This document shows, piece by piece, positions 33,830 through 44,900 of a stretch of DNA of 64,000 nt. The position numbers were made by a program, and so were the translations under genes. Every line of letters begins with the position of its first letter. Position 1 is the stretch's first letter. The stretch is from positions 1,839,501-1,903,500 of the forward strand of contig WPIO01000075.1 of the NCBI GenBank assembly GCA_009760855.2, read 5' to 3'. This DNA comes from Cristatella mucedo (lineage: Eukaryota; Bryozoa; Phylactolaemata; Cristatellidae). The notes beneath the pieces were generated by a model that made no database searches, was not told the DNA's origin, and saw only the letters and a list, made by a program, of their open reading frames with translations.

Positions 33830-35430
33830 TTAACCTAATAACCAAAGAACAAGAAAAAGAAGAATGGAAACTGGGTTAAAATTCTCCATAACCCCCAAAT
33901 CCAATCCTGGCTGTTTATTAGGGTATCAGCCAAACTATAGCCGATTTGAAGAACTTTTGAAATCCCCATTATCAGAGAATTATTAAAACTCTGATTTATA
34001 GCCGAACTAAGTTTTTTTCCCAGTTAAAACAACCAAGGGGATGATCTTCTGGAGACGAGCTCGTTTTAATAGACTTTATTAAAGTCACCATATCGCATGC
34101 AGTAACCTCGGAAATGCTTTAAGGAATGACACTGTTTACGACTTCATAGTTGCTCAAGTCCAAGGGGTGTTTACGAAGGCACGATTATGCGTAATTCGTT
34201 CAACAATGGAGGCGGAAAAATGGTCTGCCGCGTCAGTAATATCTTGGGAATGAGACCTGTCAGAGTTTTCAAGCCAATTTTCACCCTCTTACAAATCGAT
34301 TTTGGTTCAGACTGGCTGCACTCCAGTTTTTGAGTGAAAACGAAAGCGGTGTCTTTTTCATGCTTCGGCATTCGGAAACTCGAAGGGTCGATCGTTGAAC
34401 TTGACCCTCAGCTCACCCTCAGATCCAGACTTTGTTAGGCAGTATTCGAGCCAGCCCCTAACACGGTGCATCTTTAGTAAGTCTTTGGTAAGTTGAAAGG
34501 AATCCAAGACTCAGTAAACTGACAGAATGTACAGGGGGACGTTCGTTGAGGGCACGAACAGTTTCACGTCCTGTTCTCTGCATCAGTGAAGTTATCTTTG
34601 CTATCTGCCGATTCTGGGTGCAAATCAAGAAGACCAGAATCACATCCTGAGTTCAGAAAACTTTCTCTGGATCAATACTAACCTCCTGATAAGTTTGTGA
34701 TTATGAGAAGTTTCGCAAGCCAGAAGACTATGAACACAACACGTTGGGTAATTAAAATTTTTAGTTAGCTACGCGAAAGCAGTGGCCATGAAAACCAAAC
34801 TTGGCCCTGAAAGTACGAAAGTCTTTGTATGGGATTAAAGCTCACTTTATAGCTGGGCTAATGCATGGAAGCCATTCATGAGTTAAAGTCTAATATAAGA
34901 CCAAAGTATAGACAAACGGCACACCCACAAGCGATGGGAAAGAACAAACGAACTATTAGTAATTATGCTGATGACCAGCCAGTATATAGTGCCAGATTTT
35001 GAACAGATTACGATATTCATAAATTCTCATGCGACAATGTCGAAAAATCGTACGCCATACATTTTATTGACATTCACAGTCTCATCTGAAGAGAGTTTGT
35101 CTGGTGACACAATGATGACCGTCAAAACGATCCCGCTTGCTTTGAAATGCCATTTCTAATGAACACCAGTCGAGACTTCTAGAAGAGGCAGATACGCCGA
35201 CAAACCATCGTACCATCGTTCCGAGAAACTTTTATTACTAAGAACAGAGAAATAGGTACTGCTGCTGCTCTCATAGAAAGGCTGGTCGTAGGTCCAGTTA
35301 TCCCTTTGGTCGACGTTTCGCCCCCTAAAAGCACCACTTGCTGGATAAGTTCGGTAAAGACAGAGACACAATTAGCTAAGAAGTGAGCCCCTCACATCGG
35401 GGAGGCCACGGTTTGTACCAGATTCGGCCT
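33830..35430. other. No gene recognised
   Basis: Frames are short and uncorrelated; possible old LINE remnants beyond recognition. Confidence 0.4.
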
Positions 35431-35437
35431 AAAGAAA

Positions 35438-35555
35438 AAAAATATTTGATCAAGCTTGCTTTACAGCACACGATGCAAAGTGCCTAGAAAGAGGTTAGGT
35501 TCTCCAACGGCTGCATAGCAATGTTTTGTTCTTATTATTATCAATACTCTTATCT
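35438..35555 (+). mobile_element. LINE 3' tail (family 1)
   Basis: GATCAAGCTTGCTTTACAGC, AAGTGCCTAGAAAGAGGTTA, GGTTCTCCAACGG and a TTATTATTATC end. Confidence 0.7.
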
Positions 35556-35559
35556 CACC

Positions 35560-36285
35560 TGAAATGGATCTAATGATCCACTTTTGGAGGAGCAACTAAG
35601 AGACCTGAAGCGAGAGTGTTCTAAAAGACAAAAGCAGAAAACAAAATATTACAGAGCTCAACAGGCTTCGATGAAGACGCATTCGGCTCGTCCCAGCCAT
35701 TGAGTTGGCTGATTCTTACTTAACGTATATTGCTTAGCTCCAAATAAAATACTTGACTTTCGCTGTAAACTATCTTCATCTTTGTTACTAATATTCACTA
35801 GTGATGACCATAAAGTTGTTGCCATTCTTTATGTATATCCTTGAAGAGAAGCTGCTATCTTTCTTTCAGCCAGGTGATTAGGTAATTAGGTAATAATTAC
35901 CTATAATGGCAGGCCCTATAAGTTGATCGATCACTTAGAAAGATGCAGAAAAGAGGAAGTTCGTTGTCCAACATCGAAGGCATGCAGCACTTCTGCGACC
36001 ATGGCTGCTTCTGGCCCCAGGCTTATATTTTTAGCTTCCTGATCTAGTAACATCCGGAGATCTTGTAGGGTTTGTCTGGAACCTCGTATACCAGGAGTTT
36101 GTGAGAATTTTGGAGTTTGAAGGAATTTGTGTTCCTCAGTTCGAGATCACGCTCCAGAATGAGGCACCGGCGTTTCTGCACTTGATATAAGTAATAGTAA
36201 TCGACCCCTATAATAAACTAGTTTAGTTAGCTAGGTTAAATAGTGAGTCCATTAGTTCATATTGATTTGCCAAAAATGTTGATGT
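35560..36285. other. No gene recognised
   Basis: Contains a short GGTGATTAGGTAATTAGGTAA direct repeat at about 35870-35900; nothing else. Confidence 0.4.
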
Positions 36286-36388
36286 ATTATTTGTCCACAA
36301 GCCGGTAGAACCCCGTCTGGTCCAGGATCGTAGATGCTGCCCTCGGCCACTTGTTAAGGAGCATGACTTGAGGCCTTCCTAGACCAAG

Positions 36389-36590
36389 ATGGCCGCATGC
36401 GGGATGCTGAGGTTCGCCAGGCAGGCTTCTTTGTTCAGCCACCAGCTGGACAGAGCTCTGATCAAGAGAGGTCTCGCCGCCCCATATCGAAATGGGGCGG
36501 CGAGCAGCGATCGAGCCGCAGGCCTTGCATTTGCCAACCTTGTACCGGGCTGCCACTGCCAGGGCATCCGTGCTGCCCTTGACTGCGCCC
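36389..36590 (+). other. Coding-like fragment cut off by LINE insertion
   Basis: AAGATGGCCGC (a Kozak or YY1-like context) opens a GC-rich frame of about 67 codons, MAACGMLRFARQASLF, which looks like a mitochondrial presequence. It ends where the LINE tail begins at 36592. Not recognised. The minus-strand frame is equally long, so this may be chance. It contains a perfect 13-bp hairpin (36473-36504). Confidence 0.2.
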
Positions 36591-36827
36591 TTAATAATAA
36601 TAAAAATAATAGGGCACTTGATAAAGCGCCCTCAGAGAACTTAATCTCTTTCTAGGCGCTTTACATTTGCTTCAAGGTGAAATGCAATTGAATGGTAAGT
36701 AAAATCATGCTTGAAAAACAAACAAAATGAATAATATGGTTAGGGGTGACATGCACAGGGTCAGCATGCAAATGTGGTTAGTGACAGCGTGCAAAGTGTC
36801 AGCACACATAAGCACGTGAAGGGAGAA

Positions 36828-38513
36828 TCACAGGGAACCGCTAAATGCTGTCCTAAATAGGTGTGTTTTTTTTAAGTTCCTTTTAAATGTGGTCAGGTCA
36901 GGGGATGTTCTGACGCAGGTCGGGAGGGAGTTCCAGGCTTTGGGAGCATACGAACTAAATGCATGGTCTCCAAAGGATTTAAGGTTTGTACGAGGTATTT
37001 CTAGACTGTTGAATTCCGAAAAGCGGGTGGTACGATGCTTGGCCTGATGGGGGAGTATGTCGGAGAGATAGGCTGGAGCCATAGAATGAAGGGAACTAAA
37101 AGTGAGCGACAAAGCCTTGAAGTCAATCCGTTGCTTGACTGGTAGCCAGTGCAGCTCGGCGAGGAGTGGAGTAATGTGGCAACTGCGACGCTCACGACAG
37201 ACAAGTCTAGCTGCCGAGTTTTGCACCAGCTGCAATCGCCTGATCGCACATGCTGGTAGGCCAGTAAGCAGTGAGTTGCAGAAGTCGAGACGGGATTTCA
37301 CGAATGCATGGACCAACTTGGACGTGGTATCTTTATCTAAACAAGCCCGAATTTTAGCCATGTTATGAGCTGAAAATAGGCGGATTTGACTGTGGAGCTG
37401 ATATGGTCGTCTAACGAGAGGTCGCTTTGGAATATGACACCTAGATTTCGAGTTGATTCGACAGGAGATATGATGGCAGAGCCAATTTTGAGACAGCTTT
37501 TCCAGTCTCCGAATCACACTGGGTTTGCCCATAACTAGTAAGTTAGTTTTGTCATCGTTTATTTTTCGAAAATTTGGTGCCATCCATGTGCGGATGTCAT
37601 CAATGCATGCAGGAAGTGAGTTTAGAGAATTTGAGGCTCTTGAAGGCTGGGAGGGATCAAAGCAAAGGTACAACTGAGTGTCATCCGCATAGAAGTGAAA
37701 GCCTAGGTTGTGCTTGGCAACGACATCAGCAAGAGGGAGAGTATAAACCGTGAAAAGAACCGGACCTAGCACAGAGCCCTGAGGTACTCCATATTTCAGA
37801 GGTACTTCAAATGATCTTTGTCCATTCACGTCAATACTCTGGAGTCTCCCACTGAGATAGGACCTGGACCACAGCAGAGCAGTGCCAGTGATGCCCAGGC
37901 GAGATGAGAGGCGCTCTAGAAGTACTTTGTGATCGACAGTATCAAAAGCCGCCGAAAGATCGAGCAAAACAAGCAGAGACACTCTACCCATGTCTGCATT
38001 CCTAAGTAGGTCGTTGTATACCCGAAGCAATGCTGACTCTGTGGAGTGATTAGCTCTAAAGCCAGACTGGAACTTACTAGCAAGGTGTGAGGTTTCGATA
38101 TACGAGTTTAGCTGGTCTGCCACGACCCGTTCGAGTGTCTTTGATAGGAATGGTAGAAGGGAGACTGGGCGGTAGTTGCTCAAGTTCTCTTGGTCTAGTG
38201 TTGCTTTTTTGAGAAGAGGCCTGACTACAGCTTTTTTGAAAGGTGCTGGGACATGACCTGAGGCTAATGACATATTAAGGATGTTAGTTATGCATGGCAG
38301 CAGCAGATCAATGCAACGTAGGAGTGGGACAGTGGGAATAGGGTCCAGAGGACTTGTTGTCTTCTTTGATTGCGATACGAACTTTAGGACTAGATCACTA
38401 GTGACCTGCTTAAATGCAGACATTGAGGTGCAGCCAGGAACCGAGGAACAGCATTTTAGTGGGGAGGTTGTCATCGCAGGGATTGATTCCTTGATCTTGT
38501 CTATCTTCTGCAC
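36828..38513 (-). pseudogene. LINE reverse transcriptase
   Basis: 561-codon frame with RT motifs in order: LSNYRPVSLLPFLSKTLERV, LDLSAAFDTVDHKVLLERL, GVPQGSVLGPVLFTVYTLPL, FHFYADDTQLYL (catalytic YADD intact), then the C-terminal domain HWLPVKQRIDFKALSL ... YAPKAWNSLPTCVR. Between about 37370 and 37500 the frame reads nonsense, while another frame gives the expected IISPVESTRNLGVIF. So two compensating single-base frameshifts keep the frame open but scramble about 45 residues. The type is typical of L2/CR1 (Jockey superfamily) elements. Confidence 0.9.
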
Positions 38514-39002
38514 AAATAATCGAGAGAAGCGATCGGCTAGATCATCTCAATGATCATCAGGTAAGGCGCTAATCTGGGAATGGTTGAGGAGATGGTTTAT
38601 TGTCGACATCAGCATTTTTGGATTGTGCATCTGTGATTCAACAATGTTTCTATAGAAGCTAGACTTGGCCTTCGCTAAAATCGATTGGTAGAACTTACAG
38701 TAGTCTTCATATGCCTGTCGATGGACAGTTAGTCCGGATCTTTTGTATGCTTTTTCAAGCTTTCGTTTAGTAGACCTGGCTAGTTTAATGTCTGTGGTAA
38801 ATTATAGGCCATCGGGGCGGGGGCGCACAGTGCGCTTTGTCAGAGGTGCAAGCTCGTCGAGCGTGTCAGCTAGTGTCGTGTTGTAGCTATCTACCAATGA
38901 TGACAGATCGGAGGTAGGACTGAGCAGCAGAGACAAAGCAGATATTTTCGCACGGACAGCATCGATGTCAAGAGTCTTGAGGTTTCGCGATTCGCAGGTT
39001 GT

Positions 39003-39254
39003 TTAAGAGGTGGATGTGGGCACACACTGTAGATTGAATGAGATCTGCATGTGGTCAGAAAAGCAGGATTTGGTAATAATTGGTGATGAAAAAGTGCAGT
39101 TGTATGAGAAAATCTGGTCCAGTGTGAGACCCTTGATGTGGGTAGGGCCATGCACATGAACCACAAGAGACAATGAGTCAGTCAATGCACGAAATTCGGT
39201 GCTGAAAGCGTCAGATAAGTTATCAAAGTGAACGTTGAAATCACGCCTCAACAT
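39003..39254 (-). pseudogene. LINE endonuclease (EEP) C-terminal part
   Basis: About 83 codons: RDFNVHFDNLSDAF, HGPTHIKGLTLDQIFSYN, CFSDHMQISF. It matches the end of apurinic-type endonuclease domains (GDFN...SDH). The start is lost at the truncation point. Confidence 0.8.
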
Positions 39255-39259
39255 CTAAA

Positions 39260-40170
39260 CCGACGATCGGTTCCGCACCGCTATCGACGTCTGGCTTCGG
39301 CTTGAGGGCCAAACAAGAGAAGAGCGAGGGGATAAGCGAGGCTGTTTATGTTGCCAGATTAGGCAGCATTGAGTCGGATTGTGTCAGGCCACTGTCGATC
39401 GTAACATCAGCCGGCAGCGGTTGCAGGCGGCCTACGGTTACAGCTTCCATGAGGCAGCAGGCGACAGCTGGTTACCGCTTCAGGGTGCAGTTGACTCCAG
39501 GCGGCACCCGAACGCCGGCACCACGTCCACCAGGCACGCCTCTTGGACGAATCGCCAGGTTTGCACCGACAGGCCAAGGCAACCAGTCTTGAGATTGCGA
39601 TGGGTTGCGAGCCTGACCGTGGCGAGGCAGCAGCAATGGTCCCTGCCTCACGCAGACTTGGCCGCCCATGGCCGGCCGAAGAGGCTTGTGCCACTGGGAT
39701 GCGTGATGTCGATCCTCGATCTTTGCGTAACTCAGAGAAATGAGTTTCTAATTACTTGGTCAGTGCGGTCAGGACGCTGGACTTCACGGCCGAGACAAGT
39801 TCCTTCTTGACACTAATTTGCTATGCCTCAATGATCTTTCCTGTCATCTGTTTGCACAAGATAAAATGTACGCTCGAGATCCTCAAGCCAAGATAAGTAT
39901 TAATTTCCATCTTTGATTTTGGAAGAATTTGTAACCTCAAAAGAAGCAGGAGACACTGAAGGAGTTATATCGACAGCTGCATCTTCTAGATGTTCGTAGT
40001 CACTGTATTGAAGCTTTCTCTGCGTATTCTTGGAGGGCAGCTCTGTGGTATCATCAGCCAGCGCTGAAAATTCAAAAAACCCGACCGACGGGCTTATGGG
40101 TGGACGAAGTTCCTCAGGATTAGCCAACGTGCCTACACCAGACCGTACTGTGCCATGCCAAGCCGTAACA
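39260..40170. other. No gene recognised; GC-rich patch 39300-39700
   Basis: Three overlapping frames of 95-143 codons on both strands in CpG-rich DNA. None shows a recognisable motif or coherent splice sites. Low-confidence exon possibility at about 39400-39560 (donor GCCAG|GTTTGC). Confidence 0.35.
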
Positions 40171-40173
40171 TGC

Positions 40174-41060
40174 CATTAGATTGGCTTGTCTGTCTTGAGC
40201 GTGGCAGTTTCCACATCACACCACTTCTCGCCGACCTGCACTGGCTCCCCGTCAAGCAACGGATCGACTTCAAGGTTTTGTCGCTCACTTTTAGGTCCCT
40301 CCATTCGTTGGCTCCAGCATATCTCTCAGATCTACTTCCCCACCAGGTCAAGCATCGTTCCACCAGCTTTTCGGAATCCAACAGGTTACCACTACCTCGT
40401 ACAAACCTTAAATATTTTAGAGACCGTGCATTTAGTTCGTATGCTCCCAAAGCGTGGAACTCCCTCCGACCTGCGTCAGAACATCCCCTCACCTGACCAC
40501 ATTTAAAAAGAACTTAAAAACACACCTATTTAGGACAGCATTTAGTGGGTTCCTGTGGTTCGTCCTTCATGTGCTTATGCTATGTATGTATCTCCGTCAG
40601 TAACTCCACAAAGTCATAAAGACCATGTGGGTGTTACGCAGGAGAGTTTTGTATAGCGCACTCACAGCCTAAGCGGCTTTCGGTACGCATTCGGTAGCCA
40701 AGAGACTTCGTCTCACGCAGCAAAGAGAAACTGGGAAGCATAGCAGAGTTAGGAGAGCAGTTGAGGTAGTGAGTAGCATAGAAGTAGCAGTTCAGGACCG
40801 CTGAAAAAGATGTGCCATAGTCGGCAGTTGGAGAGTAGATGTCGTTGCGTAAGAAATGCTTGCTGACACTGTGTAGGCTGCCACTAAACACATTTTCATA
40901 CTGACCCGTGCATGTCACCCCAAACCTTGTCATTCATGTTGTTTCTTAAGCATGATATTACTCGTGATTCAATCGCGTTTCCCTTTGCAGCAAATGTAAA
41001 GCGCCTAGAAAGAGATTGAGTTCTCTAAGGGCGCTTTATAAAGTGCATTATTATTGTTAT
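40174..41060 (+). mobile_element. LINE family 1 copy split by a nested LINE 2
   Basis: 40174-40579 gives the RT C-terminus (SFHITPLLADLHWLPVKQRI) and the start of the 3' UTR. After an insert (40580-40857) the UTR resumes (CTTGCTGACACTGTG) and ends with the tail hairpin and TTATTATTG at about 41055. Confidence 0.85.
40580..40857 (-). mobile_element. LINE family 2 fragment nested in LINE family 1
   Basis: Same sequence as 41297-41575 (TCTCCGTCAGTAACTCCACA, GCCTAAGCGGCTTTCGGTACG, GTGCCATAGTCGGCAGTTGG). The host element continues on both sides. TGCTTA/TGCTTG at the edges may be the target duplication. Confidence 0.8.
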
Positions 41061-41261
41061 CAAGTGGATTATTTTTATGCCATACCACACCTTGCCATAC
41101 CGTACCATGCACAATCGTACCACTTAGTCCAATGTCATCTTACCCTACACCACCAAAAGGCACCACATTTCATAATCGAAGCTGAGTGTGGCTTACGGCC
41201 TTGTCACCACCACCGAGCCTACGACCTGGTATTCTGCTAGCTGAGCAGAATTGTTGATGAG

Positions 41262-41296
41262 CCACGGTGGCACATTAGGTAAAGCGGTTATGTAAT
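41262..41296 (+). mobile_element. SINE head, broken by LINE family 2
   Basis: GTGGCACATTAGGTAAAGCGG matches the SINE A-box head of 12300 (reversed) and stops exactly where LINE family 2 starts. Confidence 0.6.
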
Positions 41297-41735
41297 GTAA
41301 TACGATGTATCTCCGTATGTAACTCCAAAAGCCATAAAGACTACGCCGGTGCTACGTAGGAGAGTTTAGTATAGCGCACTCACAGCCTAAGCGGCTTTCG
41401 CTATGCATTTGGTAGCCAACAGGCTTCATCTCACGCAACAAAGAGAAAATGGGAAGCATAGCAGAGTCAGGAGAGCAGTCAAGGTAGAGAGTAGCATGGA
41501 AGTAGCAACTCAAGACCGCTGAAAAGGATGAGCCAAAGTCAGCAGACGGAGAGTAGTCGTCGTTGCTTAAGAATTGTGGAAGCGAGTTCCGCAGTCTAGG
41601 ACCTGCAGAGCTAAAGCTTCTATCGCCAACGGTATTTAAGTGGAGGAATGGAACAGCTAATTTTATTGTCCACACAGGACTCGAGGGCGCGAAGAGGCTG
41701 AAACTGGTGCAGCAGTCCAGCTAGCTAGGGAGAAG
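41297..41735 (-). mobile_element. LINE family 2, RT C-terminus and 3' end
   Basis: The minus strand reads VGDRSFSSAGPRLRNSLPQF, the C-terminal signature of Jockey/L2-type RTs, then a 3' UTR ending near GTATTACATTAC. Four related pieces occur in the window. Confidence 0.8.
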
Positions 41736-41737
41736 TC

Positions 41738-41921
41738 AACCGGTGGCGGACCTTGTGGTTCAGCGGTTGCTTTTCACGACCTGACGTTCCTGAGATCGTG
41801 GGTTGGAATTCTGCAGTGGGCGATCCTTTATTGCCGCTGCAAGAAGCGGCGTTGATAGCCGTCTTCCGGCTCTTCGGTTTCTATGCAAAAGAAGCTGCTA
41901 AATCAGCTAGTATTTTTTGGC
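41738..41921 (+). mobile_element. tRNA-derived SINE
   Basis: GTGGCGGACCTTGTGGTTCAGCGG (A-box region), GTGGGTTGGAATTCTGCAG (decayed B box), then the shared body CTGCAAGAAGCGGCG and AATCAGCTAGTATTTTTT end. Confidence 0.75.
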
Positions 41922-41929
41922 TTCGGATA

Positions 41930-44900
41930 ACTGAAAAAATAGAGTTCACATGTAAACAAACTATTGAGCTGCACCGTGTCTTATTCGTTTAAAGGGCTCG
42001 TGTTATCCACTGAGGTATGTAGTGCCCCAGGGATTCGTTTAGGTAGAGGCTCCATTTCACGATTGCTACTTCTCCTCAACTCATGTAAATTACAAGTAAA
42101 ATCTTGGATTGCTTTTTGTATGGAGATGATACTCAGCAATTCCTGTCACTTGATTCTTCTCTGCTCCGCATACGACGTTAAAAGCTTACAGTCCCTTGCA
42201 GAACGTACCGCTCACGTACACAAATTGGGTGCAACGAGCTAGGGATAGGCAAACTGAGCTTTTCTCAGAAACTGAAAATAATAAACGTGCTCAAAATATG
42301 CACGCGGCTAAAGTCGCATACTGCTTCCGCAAGCAATCTGGCTATCCAACGTGACCTTTCCAACGTGACCTTTCCTTGCTTCAAAGTGCTTCAGCAGATG
42401 ACCATCTGCTCCGCTGTCGAGTCTACCCACTTTTACCAACATGACATTGCTTGAGGTTTTTCAGATAAGGCTGGTTCCCCCAGCTAAACTGGCTCATGTA
42501 CTCATGACATCCTATCTTGACTTGTTCAATTCGCTGAAGTTTTTTCCAGCGGGCTCAATAAGATGAGTGCAGTTAGTTCGAAACTGTTTAGCTGGGATCG
42601 TGCTTCATGAAAACGGCTGCTGCCTCAATGCACCACAGCTCGCTCACATGAGCCAGCTTCCCATCAAGCAGCGTATTTTTTAAAGGGTCTGTCACTCACT
42701 ATTTTGAAAGTACGACGTTTGCTATGCATGTCACCAAACGTCCTTGAACAATATTAACTGCAATCGTGAATACGTATAGTGCAAATTATCCGACCAAAAT
42801 TAGAAACGCGCTCTCACATTGTTGTACAAGCAGAGCTTAACTTTGCATTTGAAATTTCAGGTTGGTCTATTTATTAGTAATTTGCAAGACTCATTGCTAA
42901 TTTATAAAACGCTGTTTGCAAGTCGCAAGCATTCACCATAAAAGTTGCGAACCTTAACCTAGATTTGGTACGGTTAAAGAAAAAGGAGCACAAGTCGTAT
43001 AAGATCCAGAGATCGGCGCTTTTTATTTCTTGATATGTTGTTTCCAGTTTGCTTCCACGATTAATCACCGTTTGCCCAATCTCATTTTACTTATTTTCTG
43101 TTAATTAGAAATCTTTAAAATTTCAGATTCAATTAATATTACGCTTGTTTTTTGAAAGATACTACACATGATAATTTGATTGTTGGACCAATCCTCTCAG
43201 TACTTTTTAGACATTTATCCTTGTCTAAAATGCAGACTGCTATTGTTCTCGTATTAGACTCGTACTATAACTGATTGATATTGGGGACAATAAATGTTCT
43301 GTTTGTTCCATTCATATAGTTAATAGTGGGACTATCCACACTTACTTGCCCCGGCACGACGAATTATCAAGGATTGGATTAAATTACTCTGCTCTCTGTA
43401 ATGATCGTCCTGAGGTTGTCACGTGTTAGCAAAAACTGATGCCAAATGATTTTGCAGATTAAAGATTTTTTGAATTATAATAAGAAAGATTTAAAAAGGT
43501 GGCTGCCTATAAGATTTTCTGTTATTTCACGAATTGTGGCAGTGTCTTCGTAAGTCATAATTTCAACTGACGGAATCTTGATGCAGAATTAACAGCAACC
43601 CTGTTTGGGCTTCGAGATAAGGTGATTGCCTTTGTTGAGCATGGCCGTGAGCTCAATTCCTAAATATTAGCACATATATATATATATATATATTAATATT
43701 TCAATGTACGGTATGCAATTGATTATTACACATATGCATTTCGTAGTTATCCTATATTAGCCATATATCGTGGGAAATTTTCATGTTTTGATTAGGTACC
43801 ATGCATGTAATTATATATGGCTACACAAAGGCTCAGCTGCAATGACTTGTCGTTCTGCAGAAAGCCACTAGGACGTCGTGGTAAGGCTAACATTTTTCAT
43901 TCGTTAGATTAAGTATCTCTTTGCAAATAAAGTTTCAAGACAAAGATCAAGAGCTGGCAGATATAGAGTCCACAATGGAATTCATGATTCCAAATTTAAT
44001 TTGAACTAGGAAAATGCATGTTATAGCTACGTATACTAATCAGTAAATTATTTCACCTGATATTTTTGAAATTGCTGATCTTAGATGTACCATCCCAGCA
44101 GTATGTTACGTAAATGGCGTAAATGTTACGTAAGCGGTGCATTGGACTCGAGGCAGCTGCTGTAATTTTTTTCCACGATCCAATCGATCACGCACGGACG
44201 AGCAAGCAAAATTATATGATTTCCTAACAACGATTTACTTACATAGTAGTCAGAGCTATCGTATATGCAACTACTAAATATTAGGACATGACACGTGCAT
44301 TTCGCGTGAAGATTAGAAGCTAGATTTTGACTTAATTGATTTTGCCAATAGGGCTGCCTAATTTTGCTTAGTAATTTCTCGAAATCCTCACTAAATGTTC
44401 ACCAGAATGCAGCGCTGGTTTCATCAAATCATCTGACAAACGTGGATGGAACCCTGCGTTAATGGTTATGGACAGCTAGCGGTTTCTCTTGCAGGCGTCT
44501 CATTGTCGTATACTTTGTGTAATTGAGGTTCATCGTTTCGAGCGCGGTTCATTTCCTTACAGTCAATGGTGTATCATTTTTGGGCAAGCGAAGAAATGAA
44601 GTGAGTCTATCCTAGGCAAGGCAAAGTGCACAGGGCAGTTGGTAGCATCCAATAATTCTGTGCTGCATTGACTCAGCACAGAATGGTCGAAACGCATCAC
44701 TGACGTAACGAAACATGCCCGACTGCACCTTACTAATGGTTTAGATAGAGTTCTGTCCAATATTCGCCGATAACAATAATAGCAACTCCTCAGTTTAGTC
44801 ATGATATCGGCTGGTAGATATGACGACCTTACGATCAAATAAAAGAGTTCAGCCGGAGATGAAACGTATCCACTTTGCATTTTTCTTCGTGAATCGCCTG

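Larger units (their letters stand above)
36592..39255 (-). mobile_element. L2/CR1-like LINE, 5'-truncated, about 2.7 kb
   Basis: Longest family 1 copy. On the minus strand it runs: C-terminal endonuclease (39254-39003, DFNVHFDNLS ... GLTLDQIF ... SDH), linker with two in-frame stops (about 38801 and 38550), RT (38513-36828), 3' UTR, tail hairpin, (ATT)n end. It is missing the N-terminal endonuclease up to the GDFN motif. Inactive, but a good reference for the many fragments in the window. Confidence 0.93.
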
